This document shows, in pieces, positions 1 to 8,061 of a stretch of DNA of 64,000 nt. The notes under the pieces are model-generated. The model saw only the letters and a list, made by a program, of their open reading frames with translations, was not told the origin of the DNA and did no database searches. The stretch spans positions 1-64,000 of the forward strand of contig JAUHXK010000006.1 in assembly GCA_030427405.1 (NCBI GenBank), in the 5' to 3' direction. The translations under genes were made by a program, and so were the position numbers. The number at the start of each line of letters is the position of its first letter. The stretch's first letter is position 1. The DNA comes from Alphaproteobacteria bacterium (GTDB lineage: Bacteria; Pseudomonadota; Alphaproteobacteria; Rhodobacterales; Rhodobacteraceae).

Positions 1-1249
1 TCATGACATAGCCGCCCGCAGCCAATGCCGCGATCACGGCCAGCCCGGCCACAACCATTTTGCCGCTGCCCGAGGATCCGCTTTGTACAACCGTGTCAAC
101 TGCGGCGGGGGCCTCATCCTTGGGTGTCAAACCAGGGACCGAGGCGTCCTTGTCCTGGTCATTGCCCAGAACCAGGTCTGAATTTCCGGCCAATAGCGCG
201 GTAACCACGGCCTCGGCATTTTCGCTTTCGGCCTTGATGCGTGCCTTTTCCTCTTCGTCATCCTTGCGATCCAGCGCGACGATGACCGACACCGGGCGAT
301 AGGCGAAAGTGTCAAATTCCACATCAGGGCCACGGAACATGCGCAGCCAGTCCAACGCCGTTTGCAAACGGTCCGTCGCGTGCACTTCCATTGCCTTGTC
401 AATGGCTTCAAGGAAGCCAATCGGATAGCCTGCAAACCGACCGGCAAGCGGTGCGTATGGGTCAGGCTGGCCGTTGTTGAACGCGTTCAGGCGTGTCTGG
501 CCGTCAACGGGGCGTTCCCCGCAAATAGCGTGGTACAGGGTTGCTGCCAGAACATACAGATCGCTGCTGGGCCCCTGTTCGGCGCCGCGAACATAGAATT
601 CATGTGGCGAATATCCGTCCTTGATGACGCGCAGGGTCAGCAGGGCCGCAGATTTATGCGCCGCCTGTTCACGGGCCGCACCAAAATCGATCAGGATCGG
701 TTCGCCATTTTCGTCGATCAGGATGTTGTCGGGCGAAATATCCCGATGCAACATGCCGCTTTGGTGGATGAAAGACACCGCCGACAGCATCTTTTCCGTG
801 ACCTGAACGATAAAGTCGGGACCGGCCTTGTTGGCCTTGTCTTCAACATAGTCCAGCAGGTCGCAGCCACGGATGAGATCCATGGCGATATAGGCGGTGT
901 CGTTGTCTTCAAATACTTGATGAACGTCGACAATATTGGGGTGGACAAGGCGCGCATGATTGCGGGCCTCCTGGATGAACAGGTCGATGATGGCGCGCAG
1001 GTCTTCCTGATGCGCGGGGTCGTTGGGTTCGACCAGATCACCATTGCGGCGGCAAAGCGCGCCCGGATAGCATTCCTTGATGACGACGTCGCGCTCCAGG
1101 CTGTCACGCGCCAGATAGGTGATGCCAAATCCGCCATTGCTTAGAAAGCTGATTATCTCGTATTGCCCGCGCAATAGCTTTGCGCCCGGTTGCAGCCCTT
1201 GAATTTGTGGTTCGTCGTGCGATGCACCGACAGCCTGGTTGTGGCTCAT
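1..1249 (-). CDS. Ser/Thr protein kinase with C-terminal membrane segment (3' end outside window)
   Basis: Hanks-type kinase read by translating the reverse strand from the ATG at 1249; the frame stays open to position 1, so the C-terminus is missing. A glycine loop (SNGGFGITY) lies at residues 37-45, the ATP lysine in VVIKE is K58, the catalytic loop LHRDISPDN has D170 and N175, and the metal-binding LIDFG has D188. The kinase domain covers about residues 28-290. After a Ser/Gly-rich stretch, a hydrophobic helix starts near residue 399 (MVVAGLAVIAALAAGGYV) and reaches the window edge, so a cytoplasmic kinase anchored to the membrane is likely. It lies 339 bp downstream of the short GTPase gene at 1589-2869 on the same strand and may phosphorylate products of that cluster (inference). 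What follows the membrane helix cannot be seen. Confidence 0.9.
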   Translation of the reverse strand, partial: MSHNQAVGASHDEPQIQGLQPGAKLLRGQYEIISFLSNGGFGITYLARDSLERDVVIKECYPGALCRRNGDLVEPNDPAHQEDLRAIIDLFIQEARNHARLVHPNIVDVHQVFEDNDTAYIAMDLIRGCDLLDYVEDKANKAGPDFIVQVTEKMLSAVSFIHQSGMLHRDISPDNILIDENGEPILIDFGAAREQAAHKSAALLTLRVIKDGYSPHEFYVRGAEQGPSSDLYVLAATLYHAICGERPVDGQTRLNAFNNGQPDPYAPLAGRFAGYPIGFLEAIDKAMEVHATDRLQTALDWLRMFRGPDVEFDTFAYRPVSVIVALDRKDDEEEKARIKAESENAEAVVTALLAGNSDLVLGNDQDKDASVPGLTPKDEAPAAVDTVVQSGSSGSGKMVVAGLAVIAALAAGGYVM

Positions 1250-1588
1250 TTCTACCCGCCCATATTACTCGATTTGCGGTATTGATAACTGGGCGACAGC
1301 CCGCGAACTCACAACCAAATACAACCGCAGGACACTTGAGAACGGTTAGACGGTTCAAATTTGACTTTAATGGGGCCGCCTCATGGCTTCACTAAGGATC
1401 GTTTTTGGCGACAATCAATATATTGTGTTTTTATCATACTTAATAACTATATATTGCTGTCTACGGGTGAAATTTCGAGGGCAGTCCCTGCTGATTTCGG
1501 GGGTTGGTCAACGAAACAGAAACAATGCGGAATCGAATCCGGCGGGTCCGATTCGGCATTTGGCCGATCAATCTATGCGAGCAGACCC
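1250..1588. other. Intergenic gap between GTPase cluster and kinase
   Basis: A 339-bp non-coding stretch. Its centre, about 1390-1470, is clearly more AT-rich than its surroundings (runs such as TATATTGCTG and TTTTTATCATACTTAATAAC), which fits a separate promoter for the kinase. I see no RNA gene, convincing terminator or small ORF here. Confidence 0.4.
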
Positions 1589-2869
1589 TCAGGTGCCGGT
1601 GCGGCTGTGGCCCGGATCGACGCTGCTGCCGGCCCAGGCGAGGCTGTCGCTGAGTTGGGTCAGGATGTTGATGGCGTCCTTGACAGGGGCGTCGCCGGTC
1701 TCGAACTGAAGCAACAGCAACAGGTCAGTGGCTTTTTCGAATTCTGATGGAATCCAATCGCCCTCGGGGTCGATTTCCGAGCCACCGTCCAGCCGTTCGG
1801 CAAAATCCTCGACGATTTCCTGACAGCTCTGCAGAAATGCGGCGGGGTCGATCTGTGATGCCTCACGCAGGTCTTCGCGGATACTGGCGATGGCGGCAAG
1901 CCAGTCTTCCAGGATAGGGTTGTTCAGGGGCGGAAGGCCCATATCGGAACTGGCAAGGCCATCGCCTTCAAGGTCAGGGGTGGCATCGGGTTCGGTCAGC
2001 GCCTCAAGGCGCGGCAGGAAATGTTCGGTGAGGTCGGCACGGGCGGCGTCCAGATCGCTTTGGCGTCGGGCCGATGCGGCCTCCAGCACATGTTCCGCCA
2101 ACTTTTGTCCGCCACAATCTTCCCAAAGGGCGAAATCCGGCTCCGGTTCCTGTGCCATTGCGCGCACGGCAACCGGGGTTCCGATGGGAACAACCGCGCG
2201 GAACATGCCCGACTTTTCCTTGTTCAGCCGGGACAGAACCCGGTCCAGCGCGTCGCGCACCGGTGGCAGGTCGGCATGGGTTACGGCCAGAATGCTGTTG
2301 TCTCGCAGCTTTTGCGGCACCTGTGACCACAGATGCCGTTCGGTTTCCCGCCAGGCATTGGTGCCATTCGAGCACCAGATCGCGCAGTCTACGAATTTCA
2401 GCAAATCCAGGGTTTGCTTATACGTGTCGTCCAGCGCGCCAGACCCCGGCAGGTCGAACAGGGAAATTTCCCGCAGGGCAGGGGTGTTTATCCCGACCGA
2501 GATAAAATCGGGGTTATCTGCAGCGGCCTTTTCCAGAACAATCCCCGAATAGGTCACCGGTTCGCGGTTCCACCAGCCGACAGTGGTTTCGGGCGTTTCC
2601 GAAAAGGCGACGATCACCAATGGCAGCTTCAGGTGCTGCGGCCCCGTCGGCAGGATATCGGCCCCGGCCAGCATGTTGGCAAGGCTGGATTTTCCGGCCC
2701 CGAACTCTCCGGCGAAACCGATAGAGACGGCATTTGACAGCCGTTCGGCATGGGCAAGGGCGCGGTCGCGCAAATCGTCCAGGTCCGGCGAGGATGGCAG
2801 CGCCTCGGTCGCGGTCAAAAACCGCTCAAGCTGCCGCACTTCCTTTTCGGTTCCTGGAAAATCAATCAT
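1589..2869 (-). CDS. Dynamin-like GTPase, short type (GTPase D)
   Basis: 426-aa P-loop GTPase of the dynamin-like superfamily. G1 is GEFGAGKSS at residues 54-62, G3 is DLPG at 139-142, and the G4-like motif is THAD at 197-200. It shares the unusual signature NAWRETER (171-178) and the phrase 'IWCSNGT' with the GTPase at 6359-8053, so the two are paralogues. The C-terminal third is acidic and lacks an obvious membrane helix. Its start overlaps the 3' end of the long GTPase gene (2866-4908) by 4 nt (ATGA), so the two are probably translationally coupled and may form a heteromeric pair, as bacterial dynamin pairs often do. The G3 motif has Leu in place of the usual Thr (DLPG), so hydrolysis may differ from that of the paralogue. 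Confidence 0.88.
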   Translation of the reverse strand: MIDFPGTEKEVRQLERFLTATEALPSSPDLDDLRDRALAHAERLSNAVSIGFAGEFGAGKSSLANMLAGADILPTGPQHLKLPLVIVAFSETPETTVGWWNREPVTYSGIVLEKAAADNPDFISVGINTPALREISLFDLPGSGALDDTYKQTLDLLKFVDCAIWCSNGTNAWRETERHLWSQVPQKLRDNSILAVTHADLPPVRDALDRVLSRLNKEKSGMFRAVVPIGTPVAVRAMAQEPEPDFALWEDCGGQKLAEHVLEAASARRQSDLDAARADLTEHFLPRLEALTEPDATPDLEGDGLASSDMGLPPLNNPILEDWLAAIASIREDLREASQIDPAAFLQSCQEIVEDFAERLDGGSEIDPEGDWIPSEFEKATDLLLLLQFETGDAPVKDAINILTQLSDSLAWAGSSVDPGHSRTGT

Positions 2870-4908
2870 TCCGCAGCCTCGGCCTGTCTTTCTGTCTCGC
2901 TGTCCGACCCATAGATTGTTGCCAGTTCGTCAGCGATACGGCGCGCCCGGTCGAAATCGGCCTGCGCCTGGGTTCGTTCGCATGTTTCACCGGTTCCGGT
3001 CCGGTTTTCAAGATGGCCCGCAAGCAGCGCCATGTAGTGGTCCAGAACGGTCGTCAACCGTTCCAGCATGTCGTTGCGCGCGGTGTCGACCAGATCGTCG
3101 CCGATCATCTCGAACTCTTGCACGATCATCCTTTCAGCGCGCGAAACCACGCTTTTGCGCGAGATCAGGCGCGACAGCCACGACACCCGCAATTCGACGG
3201 TAATACCACGGGTCAAGGCGGATGCGTCCGGGCGGAACCAGCGCACAGCGCTCGTATTCATACGGCTGTCCACCGGGTCGTGCCAGCCGGGCAGGGCGCG
3301 CAGCGCCGCGTTGCTTTGCATGTCGATCGCGTAAAGTTCGCTGAGCATACGCTGGCGCACGACCTGCGTTGCCCCTTGCACCAATTCGCGCATCCGATCG
3401 CGCAACGGGGTGAAATTCAGCTCGGTTTCGCCACCCTTGGCAAGCAGCGGGGATTGCCCGTTTGGACCGCGAACAACCAAAGTGACCGCTTCGGCAACCG
3501 TATCATCCATAACGCCGCGCAGATTGGCCAGGACATCGTCCATGTCTTTGGTGATCTCGGCCGTTTTCTCGGCGACGAGACTGCGCAGCGACGTCAAGGT
3601 CTGGTCGTTTTCATCGGCATTGACCGCAGTTCCTTCGGTGCTGTCCTGCAGCGCGCTCAGACGGACCTTGCTGCGTTCCAGCTCGCCCTGGGCAAAGCTG
3701 TTGAGATGTTGCCAGGCCATGCGCATTTGCGCCCCGCGCGGTCCCTCGATCAGGGCCGAGGTCACATGGCGGCGCAGGTCCGGCAACCCCGAAGCGACCA
3801 TGGCGGCATATCGCAACACGGCCTCGCGGCTGATCGGGCCGGGGCCTTGCTTGATCTCTTGAACACCGTCCAGATATTGCTGCATCTGTTCGGGATGCGC
3901 ACGGAGCCAGGCCAGAACGTCGTCATGGTTGACGCCGCTCTCGTCGCCGGTCAGGGCGAAATGGGCCCATTGGGCGCTGCCCATCAATACGTCGATATCC
4001 GAGTTGCCAAGCGCCTTTTGCAACCCGTCAAGAACGTCTGCCTTGACCTTGTGACCGTCTTCGGCCCCACCGCCGAGTTCATCAACGCGGTTGATGAAAA
4101 CGACGATCTGGCCCAGTTCCAGCGCCTGCATCAGCCGGAACAGTTTCAGGTCGGCGCGCGACAGGGCCTGATGCGCAGACAGCACGACGACGAAAAAGTC
4201 GGATTCCTTGAGGTACTGGCGCGAGATTTCCTCGCGGATCAGCAGCGGGTCATTGACGCCGGGCGTGTCCGTGACCGTCAGCGGAAAGGGGAAATGGCCA
4301 ATGTCGAAATAGACCTCGGCCTTGCGGGTGATGTCGCTGTACAGGCCACGGTCGGAACCGGGGTCGTGGTTGTCGGTATCGGTCGGGTCGTCGCCCGCGC
4401 AGACATAGCGCGCAAGATCGTCGGTGGTCAGGTCTTCCAGGTCATGATGTTGACCCAACAGATGCTCATAGCTGTCACCAAGGCGCAGGCGGGCGCGGGT
4501 CTTCATCGCCTCGACCTGCTCTTCGATCATCTCGCGCTGATAGCTGTCTTCGTCATCCGGGAACATGTTGCGCAGTTCTTCGCCCTCGGCGATCAGCGCC
4601 TGCCACTGACGGTTGTCGAAGAAATGGAACTCTGCCCCGTCGGTCCGCCCCGAAGGGTGGCCGAAATGCATGTCGGTTATCACCGTCGTCCACGGGTTCA
4701 CATCTGATGGAAGAAACTCGGCCTGTCCGGTGAAGCCATTGATAAGGCGCGATTTCCCGGCCTTGATCTGACCGACGAACGCAATCGAGGGTTTGAGGTT
4801 CGACAGATCGTCCTGAATGCGCGAAATGAACTGACGGGTTTCGTCATTGCTGATCTCGTTCATATCCGCCGCTATGCGGATCAATTCCTTGCGGTTGGCT
4901 TCACTCAT
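2866..4908 (-). CDS. Dynamin-like GTPase, long type (GTPase C)
   Basis: 680-aa dynamin-family GTPase. G1 is GQIKAGKSR at residues 46-54, followed by the conserved FLPSDVNPWTT segment that probably holds the switch I threonine. G3 is DTPGVND at 214-220 and G4 is NRVDE at 273-277. The region after about residue 380 is predicted to be mostly helical, as expected for the stalk of bacterial dynamin-like proteins. A basic/aromatic patch (VSWLSRLISRKS) in the last quarter could touch membrane. It is a paralogue of the product of 8062-10074, sharing the same G1, LPSDVNPWT and DTPGVND motifs. It is coupled by a 4-nt overlap to the short GTPase downstream, and a 67-nt gap separates it from the unknown gene upstream. 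Confidence 0.92.
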   Translation of the reverse strand: MSEANRKELIRIAADMNEISNDETRQFISRIQDDLSNLKPSIAFVGQIKAGKSRLINGFTGQAEFLPSDVNPWTTVITDMHFGHPSGRTDGAEFHFFDNRQWQALIAEGEELRNMFPDDEDSYQREMIEEQVEAMKTRARLRLGDSYEHLLGQHHDLEDLTTDDLARYVCAGDDPTDTDNHDPGSDRGLYSDITRKAEVYFDIGHFPFPLTVTDTPGVNDPLLIREEISRQYLKESDFFVVVLSAHQALSRADLKLFRLMQALELGQIVVFINRVDELGGGAEDGHKVKADVLDGLQKALGNSDIDVLMGSAQWAHFALTGDESGVNHDDVLAWLRAHPEQMQQYLDGVQEIKQGPGPISREAVLRYAAMVASGLPDLRRHVTSALIEGPRGAQMRMAWQHLNSFAQGELERSKVRLSALQDSTEGTAVNADENDQTLTSLRSLVAEKTAEITKDMDDVLANLRGVMDDTVAEAVTLVVRGPNGQSPLLAKGGETELNFTPLRDRMRELVQGATQVVRQRMLSELYAIDMQSNAALRALPGWHDPVDSRMNTSAVRWFRPDASALTRGITVELRVSWLSRLISRKSVVSRAERMIVQEFEMIGDDLVDTARNDMLERLTTVLDHYMALLAGHLENRTGTGETCERTQAQADFDRARRIADELATIYGSDSETERQAEAAE

Positions 4909-4975
4909 ACTCTTTACCCTGACTACTTAAACGCGGTGATAGAAAAAAAGATTGTTTCAAAAAAGGCGGGGGCGT

Positions 4976-5839
4976 TCATTCCTTTGCTCCCGCGATGGAT
5001 TTCCAGGCCGTGATTACGGCCCCCAGTTTGCGCGATTCATGGACCACGGCGGCTGTGCCGGACCCGTCGCGCAAAAGCGCAAGCGCGGCGCCCTTGCCGC
5101 CCGCAGGCCGCATGACAATAAGCTGAGGATGGCCAAGCGCGGGCGTGGTGTCGGCATCCCATCCCGACAGGTCTGCCGCCAGGCGGTCAAGCAGCGGTTG
5201 ATCCGGGTGCAACGGCTGCCCCTGATCGCAGGCCCCGTCGGTTTCGGGGGGCGTTCCGTTCGCCTGGTTCAGCACCCGGCCCAACGCGAATTTTCCGGCC
5301 TGGTCATAGAATTGGCGCAGCATTGAGGGCTGGTCTGGTTCGGCCTCGGGTCCGGCGTTGGCCGTGTCGGAAACGACCGCGATAATCGGCTCGGCCGGCG
5401 GGGCGTCGGGCAGGTCGATCTGCGCGCAGGCGGCCGCGATTTCAGAATAGGTGACCCCGACATCGTCGGCCTCCAACGCGGCATCCGGGCGTCGCGATGT
5501 CATGTGCAACGGTCCCGGAGCGGTCGAAAGGTTTGACACAAGCTGCGCCACCTTGCCGGTCAGATCTTCGCGGGATTCCGTTTCAAAATCCGGCACCGCA
5601 CCGGTGCTCGCTGCAAATACATCCGTCACGCGTGAACTGTTGACCTCAATCGCCAGACAGGCGCCATCGGGTGCGGTGAAATCCAGCCGCCGGGGCAGGA
5701 CGGTTCCGCGAATAGCGCGCAATATGTCCTGCCTGCGTGCTGCGGCGGTTTCACCGGGCAGTTGGACAGCCGGTGACAGCCGCGGCGTCGCGGCGCGCCC
5801 GATGCTTTCGAGCATGTCCACAATTTCTGCACTTGTCAT
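4976..5839 (-). CDS. Unknown protein in dynamin-like GTPase cluster
   Basis: 287-aa protein of a family I do not recognise. The start is placed at the ATG at 5839 because AGAGGGGG precedes it at good spacing; longer in-frame versions lack such a site. There is no signal peptide or membrane helix. The middle (about 125-230) is rich in Pro, Ala and Asp and probably flexible. The N-terminal 120 residues and the last 50 residues (QLIVMRPAGGKGAALALL and onward) look like folded alpha/beta segments. The gene sits 23 nt after the small LC7-like gene and before the second GTPase pair, so a role as adaptor or regulator of the GTPases is possible, but nothing in the sequence proves it. Confidence 0.75.
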   Translation of the reverse strand: MTSAEIVDMLESIGRAATPRLSPAVQLPGETAAARRQDILRAIRGTVLPRRLDFTAPDGACLAIEVNSSRVTDVFAASTGAVPDFETESREDLTGKVAQLVSNLSTAPGPLHMTSRRPDAALEADDVGVTYSEIAAACAQIDLPDAPPAEPIIAVVSDTANAGPEAEPDQPSMLRQFYDQAGKFALGRVLNQANGTPPETDGACDQGQPLHPDQPLLDRLAADLSGWDADTTPALGHPQLIVMRPAGGKGAALALLRDGSGTAAVVHESRKLGAVITAWKSIAGAKE

Positions 5840-5862
5840 GCCGTGACCCCCTCTGGTCCCGT

Positions 5863-6264
5863 CTAAACTGCTGCGGTTATCGACCCCAGGCTGAGATGTG
5901 ATTTCGTCAGCGCCAACCCGACATTGGCGCTGTCCCGACAGATGTAGCAAACCACGTGTTCGGGATAGTCCGCGGTTCGCAAAAAGATGTAGAGATGGTC
6001 GTTCGAAAACACCGCGATTTCCCCAAATCCGGTATTGTCGCCATCCTGTACACCGCTTTCATTCAGCAGGGCCTCAAAGGCCCTGACCCCGTGACCCTGA
6101 AACAGGTTCGCCACTGCAATCGCCAGGGTTTCCAGCGTTGCGCCACTGGTGTCGCCGGTGGTTACCGTACCCAGCAACATCCCGGTTTCCATGTCCACAT
6201 ACCCGCCTGCGATGCAGCCGGGTATCGTGTCCATTACCGCGCCTATTTCAGTTTCGATCGTCAT
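5863..6264 (-). CDS. Small protein resembling roadblock/LC7 fold
   Basis: 133-aa cytoplasmic protein. The opening pattern (a short helix, then PGCIAGGYVDMETGMLLGTV, then a helix with VANLF) resembles the helix-strand-turn-strand start of roadblock/LC7 domains such as MglB, which act as dimeric regulators of small GTPases. The later part (AVFSNDHLYIFLR, then a Cys-containing strand VVCYICRD) fits the remaining strands. This is a visual fold resemblance, not a confirmed family assignment. Its position between two GTPase pairs makes a GTPase-regulatory role attractive. The 94-nt gap upstream, after the GTPase at 6359-8053, leaves room for an internal promoter. Confidence 0.7.
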   Translation of the reverse strand: MTIETEIGAVMDTIPGCIAGGYVDMETGMLLGTVTTGDTSGATLETLAIAVANLFQGHGVRAFEALLNESGVQDGDNTGFGEIAVFSNDHLYIFLRTADYPEHVVCYICRDSANVGLALTKSHLSLGSITAAV

Positions 6265-6358
6265 CCGAGCTTCTGCTCTTTCTGTAAGCTATTGGCGCAA
6301 CGGCTTGGGGCCGTCGCGCCAGGTCCTGCTGCCGATCATTTCGGCCCTTGTGCGGCTG

Positions 6359-8053
6359 TTACAAGACCAGCCATTCTGCGCTGCCGTTGGCCTTGGTGCC
6401 GGGAATTGCCTGCGGCGATTGCCTTGCGCCACGATCGTGATGTTCCCGCGCGATCTGGTCAAATTCTTCTAGGAAGGCCTGAAACACTGCGGCCAGCGCG
6501 GTTGCGTCGTCGGGCAGGTCCTCGCTTGCGGAAATCTCGCGCCACATGGCCGCGGCGCTCAGCGGGCGGTCCGAAGGCACGTCCAACAGGTCCTCAAGAG
6601 CCGTTGTCTCGGGCTGCGATGACCGGTCCGCTTCGGCATCTGCGACCACAACCACCTGCGGGCGGGTCAGCGCATTGCTTTCGGGTTCGGGCTCGTATTC
6701 GTCATCTCCGGCATCGGTCTGTTCGGCCAAAAGCGATGTGATCGACGAGACCGAAACCTCGATATCCGGGCTGTCCTGCGTGTCTTCGAATGCCGGCTTT
6801 TCCGGGGTTGCCGCAAGCGTATCGGACAGTGATGCGATCATCGCATCCGGGTCTTCCACCTGTGTATCGTCTGCATCAAGCTGGGCCTCAATAGGGTCCT
6901 CGGCCGCGGCGCCATCGGTGTGCTGATCCGGCTGGGCAAGCGCGGACAGTTCCAGCGGTTCGCTGGCCGTGTCGCGGAAAAACGCCCTGAGGTCGTCATC
7001 CTCGGTCTCGGCGGGGGTTTCGGGCACCATTTCGGCGCGCAGGCGTTCGGCCTCATCGGCGTCGATCCGCGATCTTTCCTCGGTCTCTTCGGTGCGACGT
7101 TCCACGCGCGCCGGACGAACCGGAAAGCTGGTGACGACATCGTCGTCGGCACCCCGTGCCGCATCCTGCGGATCAAGCGGGTTCAGCAACTGCAGCGGGG
7201 CGCTGTCTTCGCGCGACTCGTCTGTTGCGGCGGTTTGTCTGGGTGGGCGCACAGGCATCACCTTTGCGCCACAAGACGCTGACTCATCCTGTTTGTAGCG
7301 CGCCAGTTGTTCCGCACGCGCGTCCATGATCTGTTCGGTGATCTCAAGGAAACTGTCGACCATCTTGCCGCCACCGCTGCGCGACCACAGCTCGGCATCA
7401 CCGGTCTTGTCCCGCGCGGTGATCGCATCGCGGGCGGAAAACAGGATCGAGCGGTTGAACAGGTGGCCCGCCTCGCGGTTGACCCGGCGCAGGACCTTTT
7501 GCCGATCCTTCGTGTTCAAGGCATCCGCGCGCGTGACCAGCAGCAGGGAATTGTTTTGCAACCGTTCCGGCAGCGACACCCACGTCGCCCGTTCGGTTTC
7601 ACGCCAGGCCTGCGTCGAATGCGTACACCACAAGACACCATTGGCTTGGCCAACGGCCCTGCGCCATACATCGCTGTCGATCTTGGGGTCTGAGATACCT
7701 GGCGTGTCGATCAGGTCAACGGCTTCCAGAATATCCGATTCCAGATAGATCCGGATGAACTGTGCGTCGTTGACACCAATTTCTTCCAGCTGATCCAGGG
7801 TGATGTTTTCCCGACTGCCATCATGGCGTTTGACATAGGCGGACTGACTGCCCCAGCTGAACCATACCGGTGGCAATTGCGTTGCCGTCACCTGGGTTGG
7901 CAAAGCCTGTTGCCGCAGCAGAAAGTTCATCAGCGTGGATTTTCCGGCGCTGAACTCTCCCATAAGCGCGAAAACGGGTTTGCGACGGGACCACTGCTCG
8001 ATACGGTCCCATTGCTGAGCGGTGACGAAGCGGGTTTGTGATTGATTTACCAT
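6359..8053 (-). CDS. Dynamin-like GTPase, short type with acidic linker (GTPase B)
   Basis: 564-aa protein with an N-terminal GTPase domain. G1 is GEFSAGKST at residues 32-40, G3 is DTPG at 116-119 and G4 is TRAD at 174-177, with the WRETER signature at 150-155 shared with the product of 1589-2869. After about residue 245 the chain becomes a long, strongly acidic, Ser/Thr/Pro-containing stretch without clear domains (to about residue 500), then a short helical tail with WREISASEDL. The linker is absent from the shorter paralogue and could be a kinase target, since a Ser/Thr kinase gene lies in the same locus (inference). The gene starts 8 nt after the long GTPase gene at 8062-10074, so the two are almost certainly co-translated. 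Confidence 0.9.
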   Translation of the reverse strand: MVNQSQTRFVTAQQWDRIEQWSRRKPVFALMGEFSAGKSTLMNFLLRQQALPTQVTATQLPPVWFSWGSQSAYVKRHDGSRENITLDQLEEIGVNDAQFIRIYLESDILEAVDLIDTPGISDPKIDSDVWRRAVGQANGVLWCTHSTQAWRETERATWVSLPERLQNNSLLLVTRADALNTKDRQKVLRRVNREAGHLFNRSILFSARDAITARDKTGDAELWSRSGGGKMVDSFLEITEQIMDARAEQLARYKQDESASCGAKVMPVRPPRQTAATDESREDSAPLQLLNPLDPQDAARGADDDVVTSFPVRPARVERRTEETEERSRIDADEAERLRAEMVPETPAETEDDDLRAFFRDTASEPLELSALAQPDQHTDGAAAEDPIEAQLDADDTQVEDPDAMIASLSDTLAATPEKPAFEDTQDSPDIEVSVSSITSLLAEQTDAGDDEYEPEPESNALTRPQVVVVADAEADRSSQPETTALEDLLDVPSDRPLSAAAMWREISASEDLPDDATALAAVFQAFLEEFDQIAREHHDRGARQSPQAIPGTKANGSAEWLVL

Positions 8054-8061
8054 AACTCTTC

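Noticed and set aside
362-1144. A 260-aa plus-strand reading frame at the start of the window
   Set aside because: It is the opposite strand of a clear kinase with HRD and DFG motifs.
2734-4707. A 657-aa plus-strand reading frame
   Set aside because: It is the antisense of the long GTPase; no ribosome site, family pattern or plausible composition.
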